From Oscheius dolichura (taxonomy: Eukaryota; Nematoda; Chromadorea; Rhabditida; Rhabditidae): a stretch of 64,000 bases of DNA. The stretch lies in assembly GCA_932521035.1 (NCBI GenBank), contig OW051494.1, positions 9,844,001-9,908,000 on the forward strand, written 5' to 3'. Both the position numbers and the translations under genes were made by a program. This document shows, piece by piece, positions 1 to 10,914 of the stretch. The notes beneath the pieces are model-generated. The model saw only the letters and a list, made by a program, of their open reading frames with translations, was not told the DNA's origin and made no database searches. Numbering within the stretch: position 1 is the stretch's first letter; each line of letters opens with the position of its first letter.

Positions 1-444
1 TATTTATTGTGCCAATTGAAAGAAGCCAAGAACCAACAACGGGTCCCAATCGAGTTGGGAGCTTGTGAAAGCCTTGGATATTGCTCCTTTCGGGGAAAAT
101 GCTTCAATTTCGGAGAACGGACCCCGTCTTTTTGTGTTTGTGATGAAGGTTTCGATGGGAAGGATTGCAGCGATTCTCGTAAGTCTTTTTCCAAATTTCT
201 AGAAAGAAAAATGAATTTTCCAGGTCCCTCCTTCAATTTGGTACGTTTTCAACCTTTTTGTTATCGAAGGGCGCTCAAAATTTGGAATTCCCCCTAATTT
301 TTGCGTTTTCAGATCTTTCCAAGTTGTAAAACACAAGTCTGTAATAATGGAGGAGTTTGTTTCATCAAAGACAGCAACAGGGAGCAGTGCCTCTGTCCGG
401 CCGGCTATACGGGTGACGACTGCTCGCAAAAAGAACCTTTTTGA
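1..444 (+). CDS. Secreted protein with two EGF-like domains (5' end outside window)
   Basis: The visible exons are up to 178, 224-240 and 313-444, ending in TGA. The first exon reads a six-cysteine EGF-like module ([17 protein letters not shown], then [12 protein letters not shown]). The last exon reads a second module (CNNGGVCF, then [12 protein letters not shown]). The middle exon is only 17 nt and joins the two in frame (phase 1 to phase 0). The signal peptide would lie upstream of the window. The next gene (1366-2338) has the same plan, including a 17-nt middle exon, so the two are tandem paralogues. EGF pairs of this kind usually mediate extracellular binding; the partner cannot be inferred. 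No stop codon or frameshift is seen. Confidence 0.75.
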
Positions 445-1365
445 CGTCAGTAACAGGCGAAAGAACGTGTTTTTCCAGTTTCAAAGTACAATTTCCTCAT
501 TTTTCTTGCACAAATCAAGTAATAAACAATCTTTCCTCTGTATTTCCCCTATTTCTTTACGTTTTGATGGTTACTGTAGCTTCTGGTCGGCCGAAAGGCT
601 TGCTTCTTCGAAAGAATACTGTATTGAACCGGTAAAATCGATTGGAAATAATCTTGTCGATCCGCGTTCACCGTGTCTTCAGCGTTGGATGAAATTTGTT
701 CCATAAGATAACCAATATCGCCCCTGGATCATCATTTGCTTGGTTTTGCGTCCTGTAAGGAAAGTAGAAACTCTATGGAACGTCTTCTTTGTGGATTACC
801 TTCCATTTTCCCCTACAGTAACCCTTACGGACCATACGATATGGTACCGTACTCTCGGAGGAAGAAAAGAAACACACATTACAGTCGACTTCTGGATAGT
901 CTGATCTCCTGCCCCCGTAAAGTCTCGGCAGGACAAAGGTATCAGGTGTCACGGTTTTGTAACAGTTTTGAATAAAGGTGATTCTCCTGCCGAGACTTTA
1001 CGGGTGCAGGAGATCGGACTACCGAGGGACGAGCCGCGTTCTAGCCCTGAAAATCGCCAATTTTACGTGCAAATTTCCAGCGAGACGGGAACGTAGTCTT
1101 CTTCCCGTTCTCAGTGTTCTTTTAAACGAGCCAGATGGTTCATCGAGTGGGGAGTACATATCTCGTGCCACTAGCTTCACATTACTGCAGTCCAGCAGCT
1201 AGTCGTTCATTTTTTCCAACTTTTCCAGAGAGCCGAGACTAGACCCCACCCCGCCCATCATTCCCTTTTTTTATGTTATCGCGACGCTTGTTTCTAATTA
1301 ATGACCGTCTCCTCTCTGTGGTCCCTCGTTCCAATCTCTGCTACTAATAATATCCCTCCAGAAAG
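445..1365. other. Intergenic stretch
   Basis: I see no convincing exon here. It holds hairpin MITE copy 1 (about 889-1036) and, just before the next gene, CTCCAG at about 1355-1361 seven bases upstream of the ATG, a candidate trans-splice acceptor. Confidence 0.5.
889..1036. repeat. Hairpin MITE, copy 1
   Basis: Palindromic element. The outer arms resemble GATAGTCTGATC and GATCGGACTACCGAGG. The inner arms are CCCGTAAAGTCTCGGCAGGA and its inverse TGCCGAGACTTTACGGG. The loop carries a conserved core with TTTTGTAACAGTTTTGAATAAA. Thirteen further copies are listed below. Confidence 0.9.
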
Positions 1366-2338
1366 ATGCGCCTGCTCCTACTATTTGCCGTTTTTTGGGT
1401 GTATTCGGCGGCCCAAGACGAGATGGAGATCCTCGTCGACCTGTCAATTTGTAAAGATTTGGATCACTGTAATTTCCAAGGAAAATGCTACAATTTGGGA
1501 CCGGATTCCGACCATTTTTGTCTCTGCAACCCCGAATTTACTGGAGAATCCTGCAACGAGAAAGGTACGAAGATTACAAGACTGTCTATATTGTTTTCAT
1601 TTTTCAGAACAGCTTTTCCATGGAGTGAGTTCATTTTTATTGCGATTTCTTTATCTTCGTGAGCGAAAATGTCCATTTAAAAAGTTAAACGGTATAATGG
1701 AAGCTGAAACGGTAATGAGGGCGTCAAAACGACATTTGACTTCAAATTCGACTTATTTTCACTTATACGCCCGTGTTCGCAAAATTTTACATATTTTTCA
1801 CTATTTTTTGGATACTGAATATATGTAGTTGGATGTTAAAGTTTATATACTGGGGGAAATGGCGAAAAGAACGAAGTAATTAGCAAAAAGAGGCGCGGTA
1901 TGCCCTAAATTTGTCTCAAACTGATTTTACGCCTACTTTTTCAAAAATTACAGTAATTTCAGGGGCTAATTTAGGCAAAGTAACTTTCAGGACAGTAATA
2001 GTTCTTTTCTAAAAAAAATAGGGCCACCGTAACAGAGCGCAAAGCCTTCCGCGCGGGACCTTTTGAGCAAAATGATCGGGATTTTCGATTTCTCTCGATT
2101 TTTCTTCGCCGTTTCCCCAAAATGTCTCGAAGAGACTAATGTACGGTAGCCCTATTTTTGGAAAGAGAGTTTGATTATTTTTAGCTAAAAAATCCTAAAT
2201 TTTTAGGCAGTCGGTCCGTGCAAGACCCGCGACTGCCAAAATGGAGGACTCTGCCACTCGACAACGGACGATAGCTCCGAACGATGCCTGTGTCCACCGG
2301 AATTCACCGGTCCCGACTGCTCTCAAAAAGATGAGTGA
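1366..2338 (+). CDS. Secreted protein with two EGF-like domains
   Basis: Exons 1366-1564, 1608-1624 and 2207-2338. The protein starts with a signal peptide (MRLLLLFAVFWVYSAAQ). EGF-like module one has CKDLDHCNFQGKCYNLG followed by CLCNPEFTGESC; module two has CKTRDCQNGGLC followed by CLCPPEFTGPDC, then stop. The middle exon is 17 nt (AACAGCTTTTCCATGGA), the same length and phase as in the upstream paralogue. The start is chosen because it opens the signal peptide and sits 7 nt after CTCCAG. About 103 residues. The second intron contains an AT-rich foldback repeat (about 1990-2165). The function is probably extracellular binding; nothing more specific can be said. Confidence 0.8.
1990..2165. 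repeat. AT-rich foldback repeat, family B
   Basis: Ends AAAAATAGGGCCACCGTAAC and GTACGGTAGCCCTATTTTTGG are imperfect inverted repeats. The body includes ATTTTCGATTTCTCTCGATT and a TTCTTCGCCGT motif. Related copies lie at about 28141-28275 and, inverted, at about 46740-46945. Confidence 0.75.
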
Positions 2339-2614
2339 CTACTTTTTGACAAAAAATTGACAAAGCAGCTGTTTTACAAGGTCAAATCCCGGCTCAGCTA
2401 CATGCAGTTGCCCGAGTCTCGAACCCAACTCAACTTTTTGGACTTCTCGCTGTTTTTATGTTTTCTACTTTTTCTAGAGTGTTTTCCTGCTTGTTCTCCG
2501 GATAATAAACGTCTTTCATTGCTGTTTTTCTTTTTTCTTTAAAAATTCCCGAAATTTCGACATCTACCTCAAACTTTTTGCGTTCTTTATCCTTCCAAAG
2601 AAGAAAATTTCAGA

Positions 2615-4841
2615 ATGAGAGCCGTGTTGGTGGTCTTATTGCTCATTAATGTTACTAGGCAACATTCTGGCTTCAAAGAACTCAGAAATTCTCTTCTTAC
2701 GGTAGGTTTTACTCATTTTTTTATTAAATTTCAGGATTTCGGAGTGGCTTTTCATAGAAAACGGCTTGTAAACAGCTCACGCTACCTTTTCCCGAATTTT
2801 TAAGCCAAGCGAAAACTTGTCCGTTATTTACAAGTCGTAAATTTGAAGAAACAGGCGGTTTTGAAGATTTTGAGTGGTTCTTTCGGGGGGATTGGCCTGG
2901 GAAAGGGGAAAAAATCCCTATAACATAAATTTGACAGTAATTCAAATTTTTAGAGCGTTTTACATTAATAAAAAGGCGTTTATACTAAAATAACAAACAA
3001 TTTTTCAGCTGATACTGGAAGAAAGCACTGGAACGGATGACTATGAACAACTGCTTATCCGGCGTGATTTATGGATCAAGGCGTCGAAAGTCGCCATGAA
3101 TTCTACCTTTGACCGGCAGGTAAAAGCGGCTGAAATCGGAGAACTTCTTCTAACTGAAGGAGGCGACAAGGTTCGGCTTTTTAAAACCGGAAAAATAAGA
3201 AAATTCAGACTAAAATAACTCAAATGATAGAGAGATTGGAAGATATTCAAGAAAAGAGCCGGGTCTATGGGATAACAGGAACAGAGGTCTTGATGTCAGC
3301 TCTGTTGACGGGGTTTGGCTCAAGATTCCAGCTGGCGTCCAGTGAAAATAGAACAAAGATGATTGAGAAGATTATTATCAAAGCAGGTGGGTTTGAAAGT
3401 ACTGGAAAGGGCGGCGGACGTTCAAGCACACCGCACCCAAAAACTCACCCAATGCGCCCTGCGCTCGAATTATTCGACCTTGCTTACTTTTTTAATGTCT
3501 ATCTTGTTCAGAATTTTATGGCGGACAAGCTGATATAGGTTATATTCCATAAGAACAAGAAATTGCTGAAATATAACCCAAAATAGAGTTTTTGAGGTGA
3601 GCATAGTGTTTCTATCGATAACTCAGCAATTTCTTGTTCTTATGGAATACAACCTATATCAGCTTGTCCGCCATAAAAGTCTGAACAAGATAGACATTAA
3701 AAAAATAAGCAAGGTCGAATTATTCGAGCGCAGGGCGCATTGGGTGAGTTTTTGGGTGCGGTGTGCTTGAACGTTGGCCGGAAAGTGCCGAAAGCTTCAA
3801 ATGGTTTGAGATTCTCGGTCCTGAATAGTCATATCCCCTGCACTCGTAAAGTCTCGGCACGACAAAGGTATAAAGGCAACACCGTTTTGTAACAGTTTCG
3901 AATAAAGACGATCCTCCTGCCGAGGCTTTACGGGTGCAGGGGTCGGATTTTTCAGTACCGAGCCGCTTCAAACTGGCTTAAATGACCGGGAGGTCTGGCC
4001 TTTTCCCGTTTCAACTAAAACAACGGTATATTCCCGTATGGCGACCCTTAAAAGCCGGTATACTGGCTGGTTACCCTGAATAGGATTCCAAAAGTCGAAA
4101 AACTTTGAACGGCACCATTGTGGAGCTTTTGAACCACTATGCGCGCCGTTCTATGAATCTCCAACCCTTTTTGCTTCTTGAAATTACGTTTACACTGATT
4201 CTAAATTGCTAAAGATCGAAAACATCTCAGTTACCATTTTCAGATCCAACAAATGAAGAAAAGGAGGCAAGAAACCTGGAAGACATGCTGGTTGATGTGA
4301 GTTTTTTCCTCAAAATGGCTATAATTTAAGATTCAAACAGTTTGGCGGTCTTTTCTCCATTTTAAACTCAGTTTTCGATAGGAAAATCTGTTAGTTTACA
4401 AGTCAAGGTTCCAGCTAAAAAAATACCCGAAAAATTGCATCGCTACCCCATTTTGCTCCAACTTCAGGCCTCCATGACGCCGAACTACATCGCCGAGATG
4501 AATGACCGTCAAACTGTCCGGATTGACTTTCTGTTCGAGGTTGTTCGAATTGCCAGCGATCCAAAAAAGACCCAAGAGGAGAAGGCGGCCGCCATAATTA
4601 CTCAAATTGATCGAAGCCGCTTCTATACAAAAATCGTCGAAGTGGTACAGGTTTTCCGCCTTTTCGTCGTCATTTTTTCCATTTTTAGGACTTCAACGTG
4701 ACTGATTTCGCTGAGCGGTTAATTCTTCAATTCTCCTGGATACAACTGGCTGTCAGCAAGGAAGATTTCGCAAAAATGTCTCGAGAAGAAAAGATGAAGG
4801 CCGTGGTTACCGCCATCCATGCGAATATCAAATCCATTTGA
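2615..4841 (+). CDS. Secreted helical protein, nematode tandem family, member 1
   Basis: Exons 2615-2701, 3009-3170, 3209-3386, 4244-4296, 4468-4650 and 4689-4841, 271 residues. The ATG lies just after TTTCAGA, a likely spliced-leader acceptor. A signal peptide (MRAVLVVLLLINVTRQHSG) is followed by charged, predicted helical repeats such as DRSRFYTKIVEVVQ-like and SREDFAKMSREEKMKAVV, with no cysteine framework. I do not recognise a named domain. Relatives at 5287, 9453, 10915, 12813, 20829 and 23199 share the exon style (phase-0 exons near 160-190 nt) and F/SxEExxKxxxxEKxxxxL-like segments. The third intron (3387-4243) carries a 367-bp foldback element and a hairpin MITE. Confidence 0.7.
3411..3777. 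repeat. Long foldback element in an intron
   Basis: Two arms of about 150 bp are near-perfect inverted copies. The left arm runs from GGACGTTCAAGCACACCGCA to TTATGGCGGACAAGCTG; the right arm is its reverse complement, ending TGCGGTGTGCTTGAACGTTGG. The loop is about 65 bp. No protein is encoded, so this is a non-autonomous element. Confidence 0.85.
3813..3968. repeat. Hairpin MITE, copy 2
   Basis: Arms CTGCACTCGTAAAGTCTCGG and CCGAGGCTTTACGGGTGCAG around the core TTTTGTAACAGTTTCGAATAAA. It lies directly after the foldback element in the same intron. Confidence 0.9.
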
Positions 4842-5116
4842 GCAAATTCGATGAAAAATACGGATATGGGTGAATATGAATAAATTATCGTTGTGATTTT
4901 TGTTCTCCTTTGTCCAAATTCTTCTCAAGACCCGTATAAAAAGGTCCTCGTCCTGTCCATCACTAGTTGGCACGGCAGAATGGCACCTGCCAGCGCCATG
5001 CCCACAAAAAAGACGAAAGGAGAAGTGTGTGCTCAAATTTCGGCAACTTCGCTCGGCTCCTTGCTTCTTTCCCGTTTAAACTTTTGTTTTAAAGCTAAAA
5101 AAGTACAGTATAATCC

Positions 5117-5272
5117 GTTTCCAACCTCGGGGGTTTTCCTATGGGAACCATTTGACAGTTTGGTGAACAGGCGCCTGAATTTCAAATTCAAATTGAGAAT
5201 CAGGCAACTTTTGCTTGTTAGATTCCCAAATGGTCCCCAGTGGAAAACCCCGAGGTTGGAAACGGACGACAA
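5117..5272. repeat. 155-bp palindromic repeat in an intergenic gap
   Basis: The arms CCGTTTCCAACCTCGGGG and CCCCGAGGTTGGAAACGG are exact inverted copies, continuing imperfectly inward (GGAACCATTTG against CAAATGGTCC). It ends 15 bp before the next start codon. The rest of the gap 4842-5286 holds nothing I can assign. Confidence 0.85.
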
Positions 5273-5286
5273 TAGGGTTTTCTAGG

Positions 5287-6781
5287 ATGAGGGACCTCTT
5301 TCTGGTTCTTTTGGCTGGTTGCAGCTTTGTGGTGCAGGGAGCGAGGCGGCGATCTACTCGGGCAAGGATCAGGGACGAAATTGTGGAAGATGTGAGTTTT
5401 TTTCACTATTTTTTTGACTTATGGAGCCGAAAACTAGTCTTTTTAAAGGTCTAATGGACCCAGAATCGTCAAAAATGGATTTTCACCACTCAAAACTCTC
5501 AAAATTATGATCTAGACTTGAAATGGCTCGAAATTTTGGCCGTAAACCACTATACGGCGGCATTTTCCACTCTAAATCCAGGATTACTATACTTCCAGGT
5601 CCTGGCCTCCATCGACTTCTATGCTAATAATTTCCACATCAACGACACAATTTCCCGGAATATCTTCGAAGGAGCGCTGCACACCGCCGCCCGGGCAAAG
5701 GGCCCAGCTGAGAGAGAAAAAGCCCTCATTGAGTTCTATGAAGCCCGCGGAGCTGGCAATATTTCGGTTCGAGACCCAATTCTACTCAAAAATATAGATT
5801 TTTCAGAGAGTCGCCAGTATGAATGGCTTCCTTATGGCTTCTGTACCAGGTCTCGTAGAGAAATACATCTTTGGAAATGATTTGAAGACCACTTTGAAGA
5901 AGACATTCGCTTTGATCTTTGATGAGGAGTTCAAAAAGGGAACTTATAGACAGAAGGAGGAGAAATTGACCTGCCTTGTTATCAACTGTACTGAGGTTGG
6001 TCTTTGCCGGATTTTAAAGGACTGTAGCTCAATATTTCGACCCAAAAACTTTTCCAAGAGGTTCGAATTCTCTAGCATACCATTTTCGGTGTCTACAGCT
6101 AAAAACGCGGCCTGTTTTGTGCCTGAAAAATAACGCTGTGAGACCTTGGCATCCTTTTTTAAAGGACTGACGACTGTTAGAATCGCATTTAATCCTTCTA
6201 TTTTCAGATGTATCTCCATGCAGAACTCCGAAACCTGGCGAGCACCTTCATTGAGGTTTCTAATCGCTCTCAGACTCATTTTTATCATATTTTTAGATCA
6301 CTCAACCTATTCTTCTGGAAAATATGAACCTCTTCGACTCTAATAACGTCCACGAGTCGACCTTCTTCGATCAGCTTGTGGATATTACCACGGATAAGAA
6401 CCGCACCCTCTCGCAGAGGTCATTGGATCTTGGAAAGCTCTATGAGGAGAAAACTTCAGCTGAATTCAAAGTAAACTTCTTTGAAACCAGAAAATCAAAG
6501 TTTTTAGAACAAAATGGCGAGGCAAATGGCTAAACTCTTCAGAAGTTCCTTCGGTCCGATTAGCAGAGTTGTGAAATCCGGACAGGAAGAGAGAATCTAT
6601 CAAAAATTGGCCAAATTACCCTTTGATCGGGAATATAGGGACCTGGATGAGGAGGAAAGGAAGAAACGGGTGGTCAAGATAATTTTCTCAGGGGTTAGTT
6701 GGAAACTTTGAAAATTAATGGGGTTTATAGGAAGAGGAAGGGCAAGAGAAGGCGAAAGAAGAAGGATCGACTACCGTATAA
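5287..6781 (+). CDS. Secreted helical protein, nematode tandem family, member 2
   Basis: Exons 5287-5391, 5599-5766, 5807-5995, 6208-6255, 6297-6470, 6508-6693 and 6731-6781 join in phase 0 throughout to give 306 residues. The signal peptide is MRDLFLVLLAGCSFVVQG, followed by an Arg-rich stretch (ARRRSTRARIRDE). A central segment KTFALIFDEEFKKGTYRQKE matches the corresponding segments of the 9453 and 20829 genes (AFDEGHMKKRESDQRD and VFNDDFRKADDETKK), which defines the family. The tail is acidic. The function is unknown. The tandem position and divergent sequence suggest a fast-evolving secreted family. Confidence 0.7.
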
Positions 6782-6869
6782 CCGTTTTTCTACAGTAATA
6801 AAGTATTCTAAAAATAAATCTAGTCTCGATTATAATATACAGCCGTCAGGGCCGTTAACAATTCCCAGT

Positions 6870-7690
6870 TGATAGGGAGACATGCATGGTGGTCTGAGAG
6901 GGTCACAAGGAGGAGTGGAACATCCCGCAGGTATCGTTACATATCGCCCCATTAGCAGGAGTTCATTCTGTCCAAGAGCCGGTAGGAGGAGTTTCCTGAA
7001 ACGAAAAAGCTTGAATTCAAATAAAAACCTTTACTCCGAACGGATAGCAATAATTCGCGGTGTTGTCAGACGCAATCAGGGCGCTGCTACGCTTTTAGGA
7101 CAGGGAACGGCAGGACATGGACTGACCTGGCACGGTCCAAAGTCGGATTTGAAACAAGGACACCCATAAGCCTCGGAAATACATTCCCTAGTCCTGTTCT
7201 TGGTTCCAAATTGACCACAAGACTCACTACAAGAACCCCAATTGCTCCAAGAACCCCAGATCCCTACCCCGCCTAAAATATTTCGATTAAAAGACAAATT
7301 AACCTCACCTGGAGGGCAGTAGGTCCCATTGGGAAGGGGAGTATCGGGAGGAGAGAAGACGTCCACTACCCCGGAGGAAATCATGCCACAATTATGACCA
7401 TTCGATATAACATGGTTATAACCGGGGCAACAGCTTGTACTAGGAGCAGGGCTACGTATTCATGTTTTTTGATAGGGCCCGCTGCAGGGGCATTTCGGTT
7501 CGGAGAGACACTGCCGGGAAAATATGACATCCCAGCTGGAGCCACAGTAATCATAGCCGGTCTGATTTGAGGTCAACTTCCAGGTAGACCATGTTGCCCC
7601 AACAACACATTCAGAAAGAACAGTAGGAATGAGGAAAGCAGAACAGAAAACCAAAACGTAGGGGGGCCATTAGGTCTAAATGTGGCAGGC
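6870..7690 (-). pseudogene. Broken copy of thrombospondin-repeat protein gene
   Basis: This is a paralogue of the gene at 7848-8888. The conserved modules are present (ATWSTWKLTSNQTGYDYCG, then WGSWSNWGSCSESCGQFG and RTRECISEAYGCPC). Three lesions disrupt it. The ATG at about 7671 is out of frame with the first module. A 2-nt insertion at about 7088-7092, where the intact copy reads AAATGTAGC, makes the frame stop at CCC TGA. In the last repeat the second Trp codon of GSWSEW is TGA (about 6962). It therefore cannot make the full protein, although a shortened product is possible. Confidence 0.75.
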
Positions 7691-7847
7691 AAAGGGACAC
7701 ATTTTGGTGTCGGGACGCTGTAGCAACGGGGGTTAGGGATTTATTAGGGGGAAGCAAACAGGGAAAACCAAAAAGAACCCAGAAAAAACGTTTATTGTCA
7801 ATGGAACAAAGATTACCTTTTTTTCGAGTCAGTTTTTTACCCAAATT

Positions 7848-8888
7848 TCAATCCGGTCCACATACAAAAGTGCTACCAGCTATTATTTTCATCTTAAATC
7901 CAGGGTTGCATGAGGTACCCGGATACACACATCTAGTTGAAGGACATGGCTGCATGCTCCAATATTCTGTACCGCTGAAAAATTTGTTTAAAGGAATAAT
8001 TGACCCTATTCAGGAACTTACGAACAAACGCTGCCAGAAGGAAAACAGCCTCTTGTACTGTTGACTAGGCCATACATTCCGCAGGTAGCGCTGCATACTG
8101 TATCTGAAGCAGCCGCCCATTCTGACCAGGACCCAGTTGGAGGAATTTTCTATACTCGAAAGATACTAAATTGGACATAAAACTCACTCCAAATGGGTAA
8201 CAATATTTCTCTCTCCCGTCATAGGAAGCAACGAGGGCTCCGCTACATTTCGGCGGCTCAGGGCATGGGGTTTCAGGACACGGCATCGTCTGGCAAATTC
8301 CTGCATCGGATTTACAACAAGTGCATCCATAAGTCTCGGAAATACATTCCCTAGTCCTGTTCTTGGTTCCAAATTGACCACAAGGCGCGGAACAATCGCC
8401 CCATTCGCTCCAAAAGCCCCAAATTCCAACACCACCTAAAATATCTTGGCTGGAAGACGGATTAAACTCGCTTGGAGGACAGTAGGTCTCATTGGGAAGA
8501 GGAGTGTGAGTAAGAATTGAAACAATGGTCAAGTTTGAGGTAAGGTTAGTACACTGATTAACACCATTCCACACACCAGATTTGTAACCTGGGCAGCAGG
8601 GTAATCGAGGGTAGGAACAAACTCCGGTGTTCATTTCACCAGTAAACTCCTTTTGGCCGCTGAAAATTACATTTTTCATGAATTCTGGTAATACTCTTAC
8701 TAGCAAGGGCATTCCGGCTCGGAGAGACAATCCCGGATCCAATTTGCCTTCCAACAGGAGCCACAGTAATCATAGCCGGTCTGATTCGGATTCAAAAACC
8801 AGGTTGACCATGTTCCGCCAATATCACATTCAGAAAGAACTGCAGAAAAGAGGAGCATAGAATAGAAAAATAGAGCGTAAGAGCTCAT
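7848..8888 (-). CDS. Secreted thrombospondin type 1 repeat-like protein
   Basis: Exons 8888-8701, 8659-8188, 8149-8022 and 7974-7848 (minus strand), 304 residues. The signal peptide is MSSYALFFYSMLLFSAVLS; an in-frame ATG three codons upstream is also possible. Three W-rich modules follow: GGTWSTWFLNPNQ near residues 22-34, WGFWSEWGDCSAPCGQFG with RTRECIS (a canonical TSP1 pattern) mid-protein, and GSWSEWAAASDTVCSATCG near the C-terminus. There are many cysteines and no membrane segment. TSP1 repeats bind matrix, glycans or receptors outside the cell. All joins keep phase. Its neighbour at 6870-7690 is a decayed duplicate. Confidence 0.8.
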
Positions 8889-9091
8889 CCGGTACAACTG
8901 GTCAGAAAACAGATATTCAGAATCATCGTAGCTAGGGGAACATCTCGTAAGACTTTATGGGAAGTTATTAGTCTCGTATTCTTTTATGTAATTTATTATT
9001 GGCCTGGAGAGACAAATGGAGCTTGTTCTTGCTAGAAATCTGCAGAAAATCCTGAAATTCCTCCCCGATCCTCATTTCAAGGCTTGGCCCT

Positions 9092-9232
9092 CGATATTCC
9101 GATTCCCTGCACCCGTAAAGTCTCGTCAAGAGAAAGGTATAAAGGCGTCACAGTTTTGTAACAGTTTTAAATAAATATGACCCTTCTGCCGAGATTTTAC
9201 GGGTGCAGGAAAGCGGACTATCGCTGGATCAA
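9092..9232. repeat. Hairpin MITE, copy 3
   Basis: Arms CCCTGCACCCGTAAAGTCTC and GAGATTTTACGGGTGCAGG with the core TTTTGTAACAGTTTTAAATAAA. It lies in the otherwise featureless gap 8898-9452. Confidence 0.9.
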
Positions 9233-9452
9233 GCCGTTTTCAACTGTTTTTGGGTGAAATACTGCGTTTCTCATAAATTTGAAAGAGAAAGTGAGCTGTA
9301 TCAGTTAAACCAAAAACTAGGGATCAAACTACACCAAGAAACGGGAACAGTCCTTTAAAATCATCCGAAAGAGCAGCTGCTCTTGCCAAAAACCCGAGAA
9401 TCTTCGATCAGCCCCGCAAATAACCCTCCGTTGTACTTCCTCGTGGTCACGA

Positions 9453-10376
9453 ATGTTCCATTTCCGAACGCTTCTTCTTATTTTAACCGCTTTTATTCCC
9501 TGTCTTTGTAATTTTATCGAGGTAAGCACTCTATTTTCATTAATTTTCAGTAAAAAAATGCCGGGATTTCTTTAGGAATGGAGGAAAGCCAATCCAAATC
9601 CTTGCGACCAGGCAGCGACGGATGATTACATCATAGATGTATGGTTTCATTCAATTTAACCCACTTTTCTGATCAGAATTGCTATGAAGTTATTACTTTC
9701 TATAGTAAGACAAAATTCCCGGCGTATCAAAAAATGTCTCTAATGAGAAAACTGCCACTGGCGTTGGATTCAACTAAATCGTGGAATGAACGAATTGATA
9801 ATATTATAGCCGTTTTGAAGGACGAAGATCGACTTCAGGCGCCTTTTGTGAGTTCTTTACCTTCATTTTTCCATAAATTAAAAAATTGAACACGGACGGT
9901 CATTTTTATGGATGGATACCCGATAATCCGATCTGCTGCACCCGTAAAGCCTCGACAGGAGGATCATCTTTATTCAAAACAGGCACAAAACTGTGACGCC
10001 TTTATACCTTTGTCTTGCCGAGACTTTACGGGTGCAGGAGATCGAGCTGTCGAGTACCGAGCCGTTTTTATCGCTGCGTTGGAAGATCTCGAGCAGTTTG
10101 AGTTCCTGAAGCTATTTTCTCCATTTTTAGTGAACTTATTCAAAATTTCAGCCAAGTTACCTCAAAGAGACGGCTTCCAGTATCTTCTACAACTTTCTCA
10201 GCGTGGCAAATCCCTTCTATTGTCACTGTAACGAAATTGATGATCAAATCCTGGCGCGGAAGATTTTTAACCTGGCATTTGATGAAGGTCACATGAAGAA
10301 ACGTGAATCCGACCAGAGGGATATCATTAGAAGTATTTTAGTCGATTGTAAAGGCTCCAGGAATCGATCACAGTAA
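9453..10376 (+). CDS. Secreted helical protein, nematode tandem family, member 3
   Basis: Exons 9453-9521, 9576-9638, 9677-9847 and 10152-10376, 175 residues, every join phase 0. The signal peptide is MFHFRTLLLILTAFIPCLC. The body is charged and helical with a few cysteines (NPCDQAATDDY; NPFYCHCNEIDD). The C-terminal segment IFNLAFDEGHMKKRESDQRD is the family signature also seen at 5287 and 20829. The third intron contains hairpin MITE copy 4. The biochemical role is not recognised. Confidence 0.7.
9927..10063. repeat. Hairpin MITE, copy 4 (intronic)
   Basis: Arms TGCACCCGTAAAGCCTCGAC and CCGAGACTTTACGGGTGCA, in the opposite core orientation (TTTATTCAAAACAGGCACAAAA). It lies inside intron 3 of the gene at 9453. 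Confidence 0.9.
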
Positions 10377-10462
10377 TTAAAATATGAAATTCAGTACTGT
10401 TCCTTTATTTTGAACCAAAATTTCTTGAGCTGCTCCAATTACTGGGGTTTTCTATGACTCAG

Positions 10463-10608
10463 CCCTCGAAAGTCCGCTTCCCTGCGCCCGTAAAATCTCG
10501 GCAGGAGGATAATCTTTATTCAAAACTGTTACAAAACTGTGACGCCTTTATATCTTTGTCTTGCCGAGACTTTATGGGTGCAGGAGATCAGTTTATCGAG
10601 GATCGAGC
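10463..10608. repeat. Hairpin MITE, copy 5
   Basis: Arms CTGCGCCCGTAAAATCTCGG and CCGAGACTTTATGGGTGCAG with the core TTCAAAACTGTTACAAAACT. It lies in the gap 10377-10914, in which I see no gene. Confidence 0.9.
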
Positions 10609-10914
10609 TTAAATATCTTCGACAACAAAAAATGCGAGGATTATAAAGTGGTGAGAGGAAAATGGAGAAAGCGTAGGTGTTTCATAAAAAGTTGCTTTTG
10701 AAATGACATCATTCGTCTGCTTTTACTGATGAAGAAGAAAGATTTGTGCGCGCTGCCCAACAAACATAACAACAGATGTCCCCCTCTCTCTGTCTCCAGT
10801 CGTGAATAACAAGTGTGTGTCGCTCTTCCTCAATTGTTGACCTTCAATATTATGCTCGTTACTTCGATTTTACCCTATTTTTCAAAAAAAAACTCCAATT
10901 GAATCCCGTTTCAG

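Noticed and set aside
889-1036. Hairpin copies considered as a CRISPR array or as Rho-independent terminators
   Set aside because: Copies are far apart, occur in both orientations and in introns, have no spacers, and the genome is eukaryotic.
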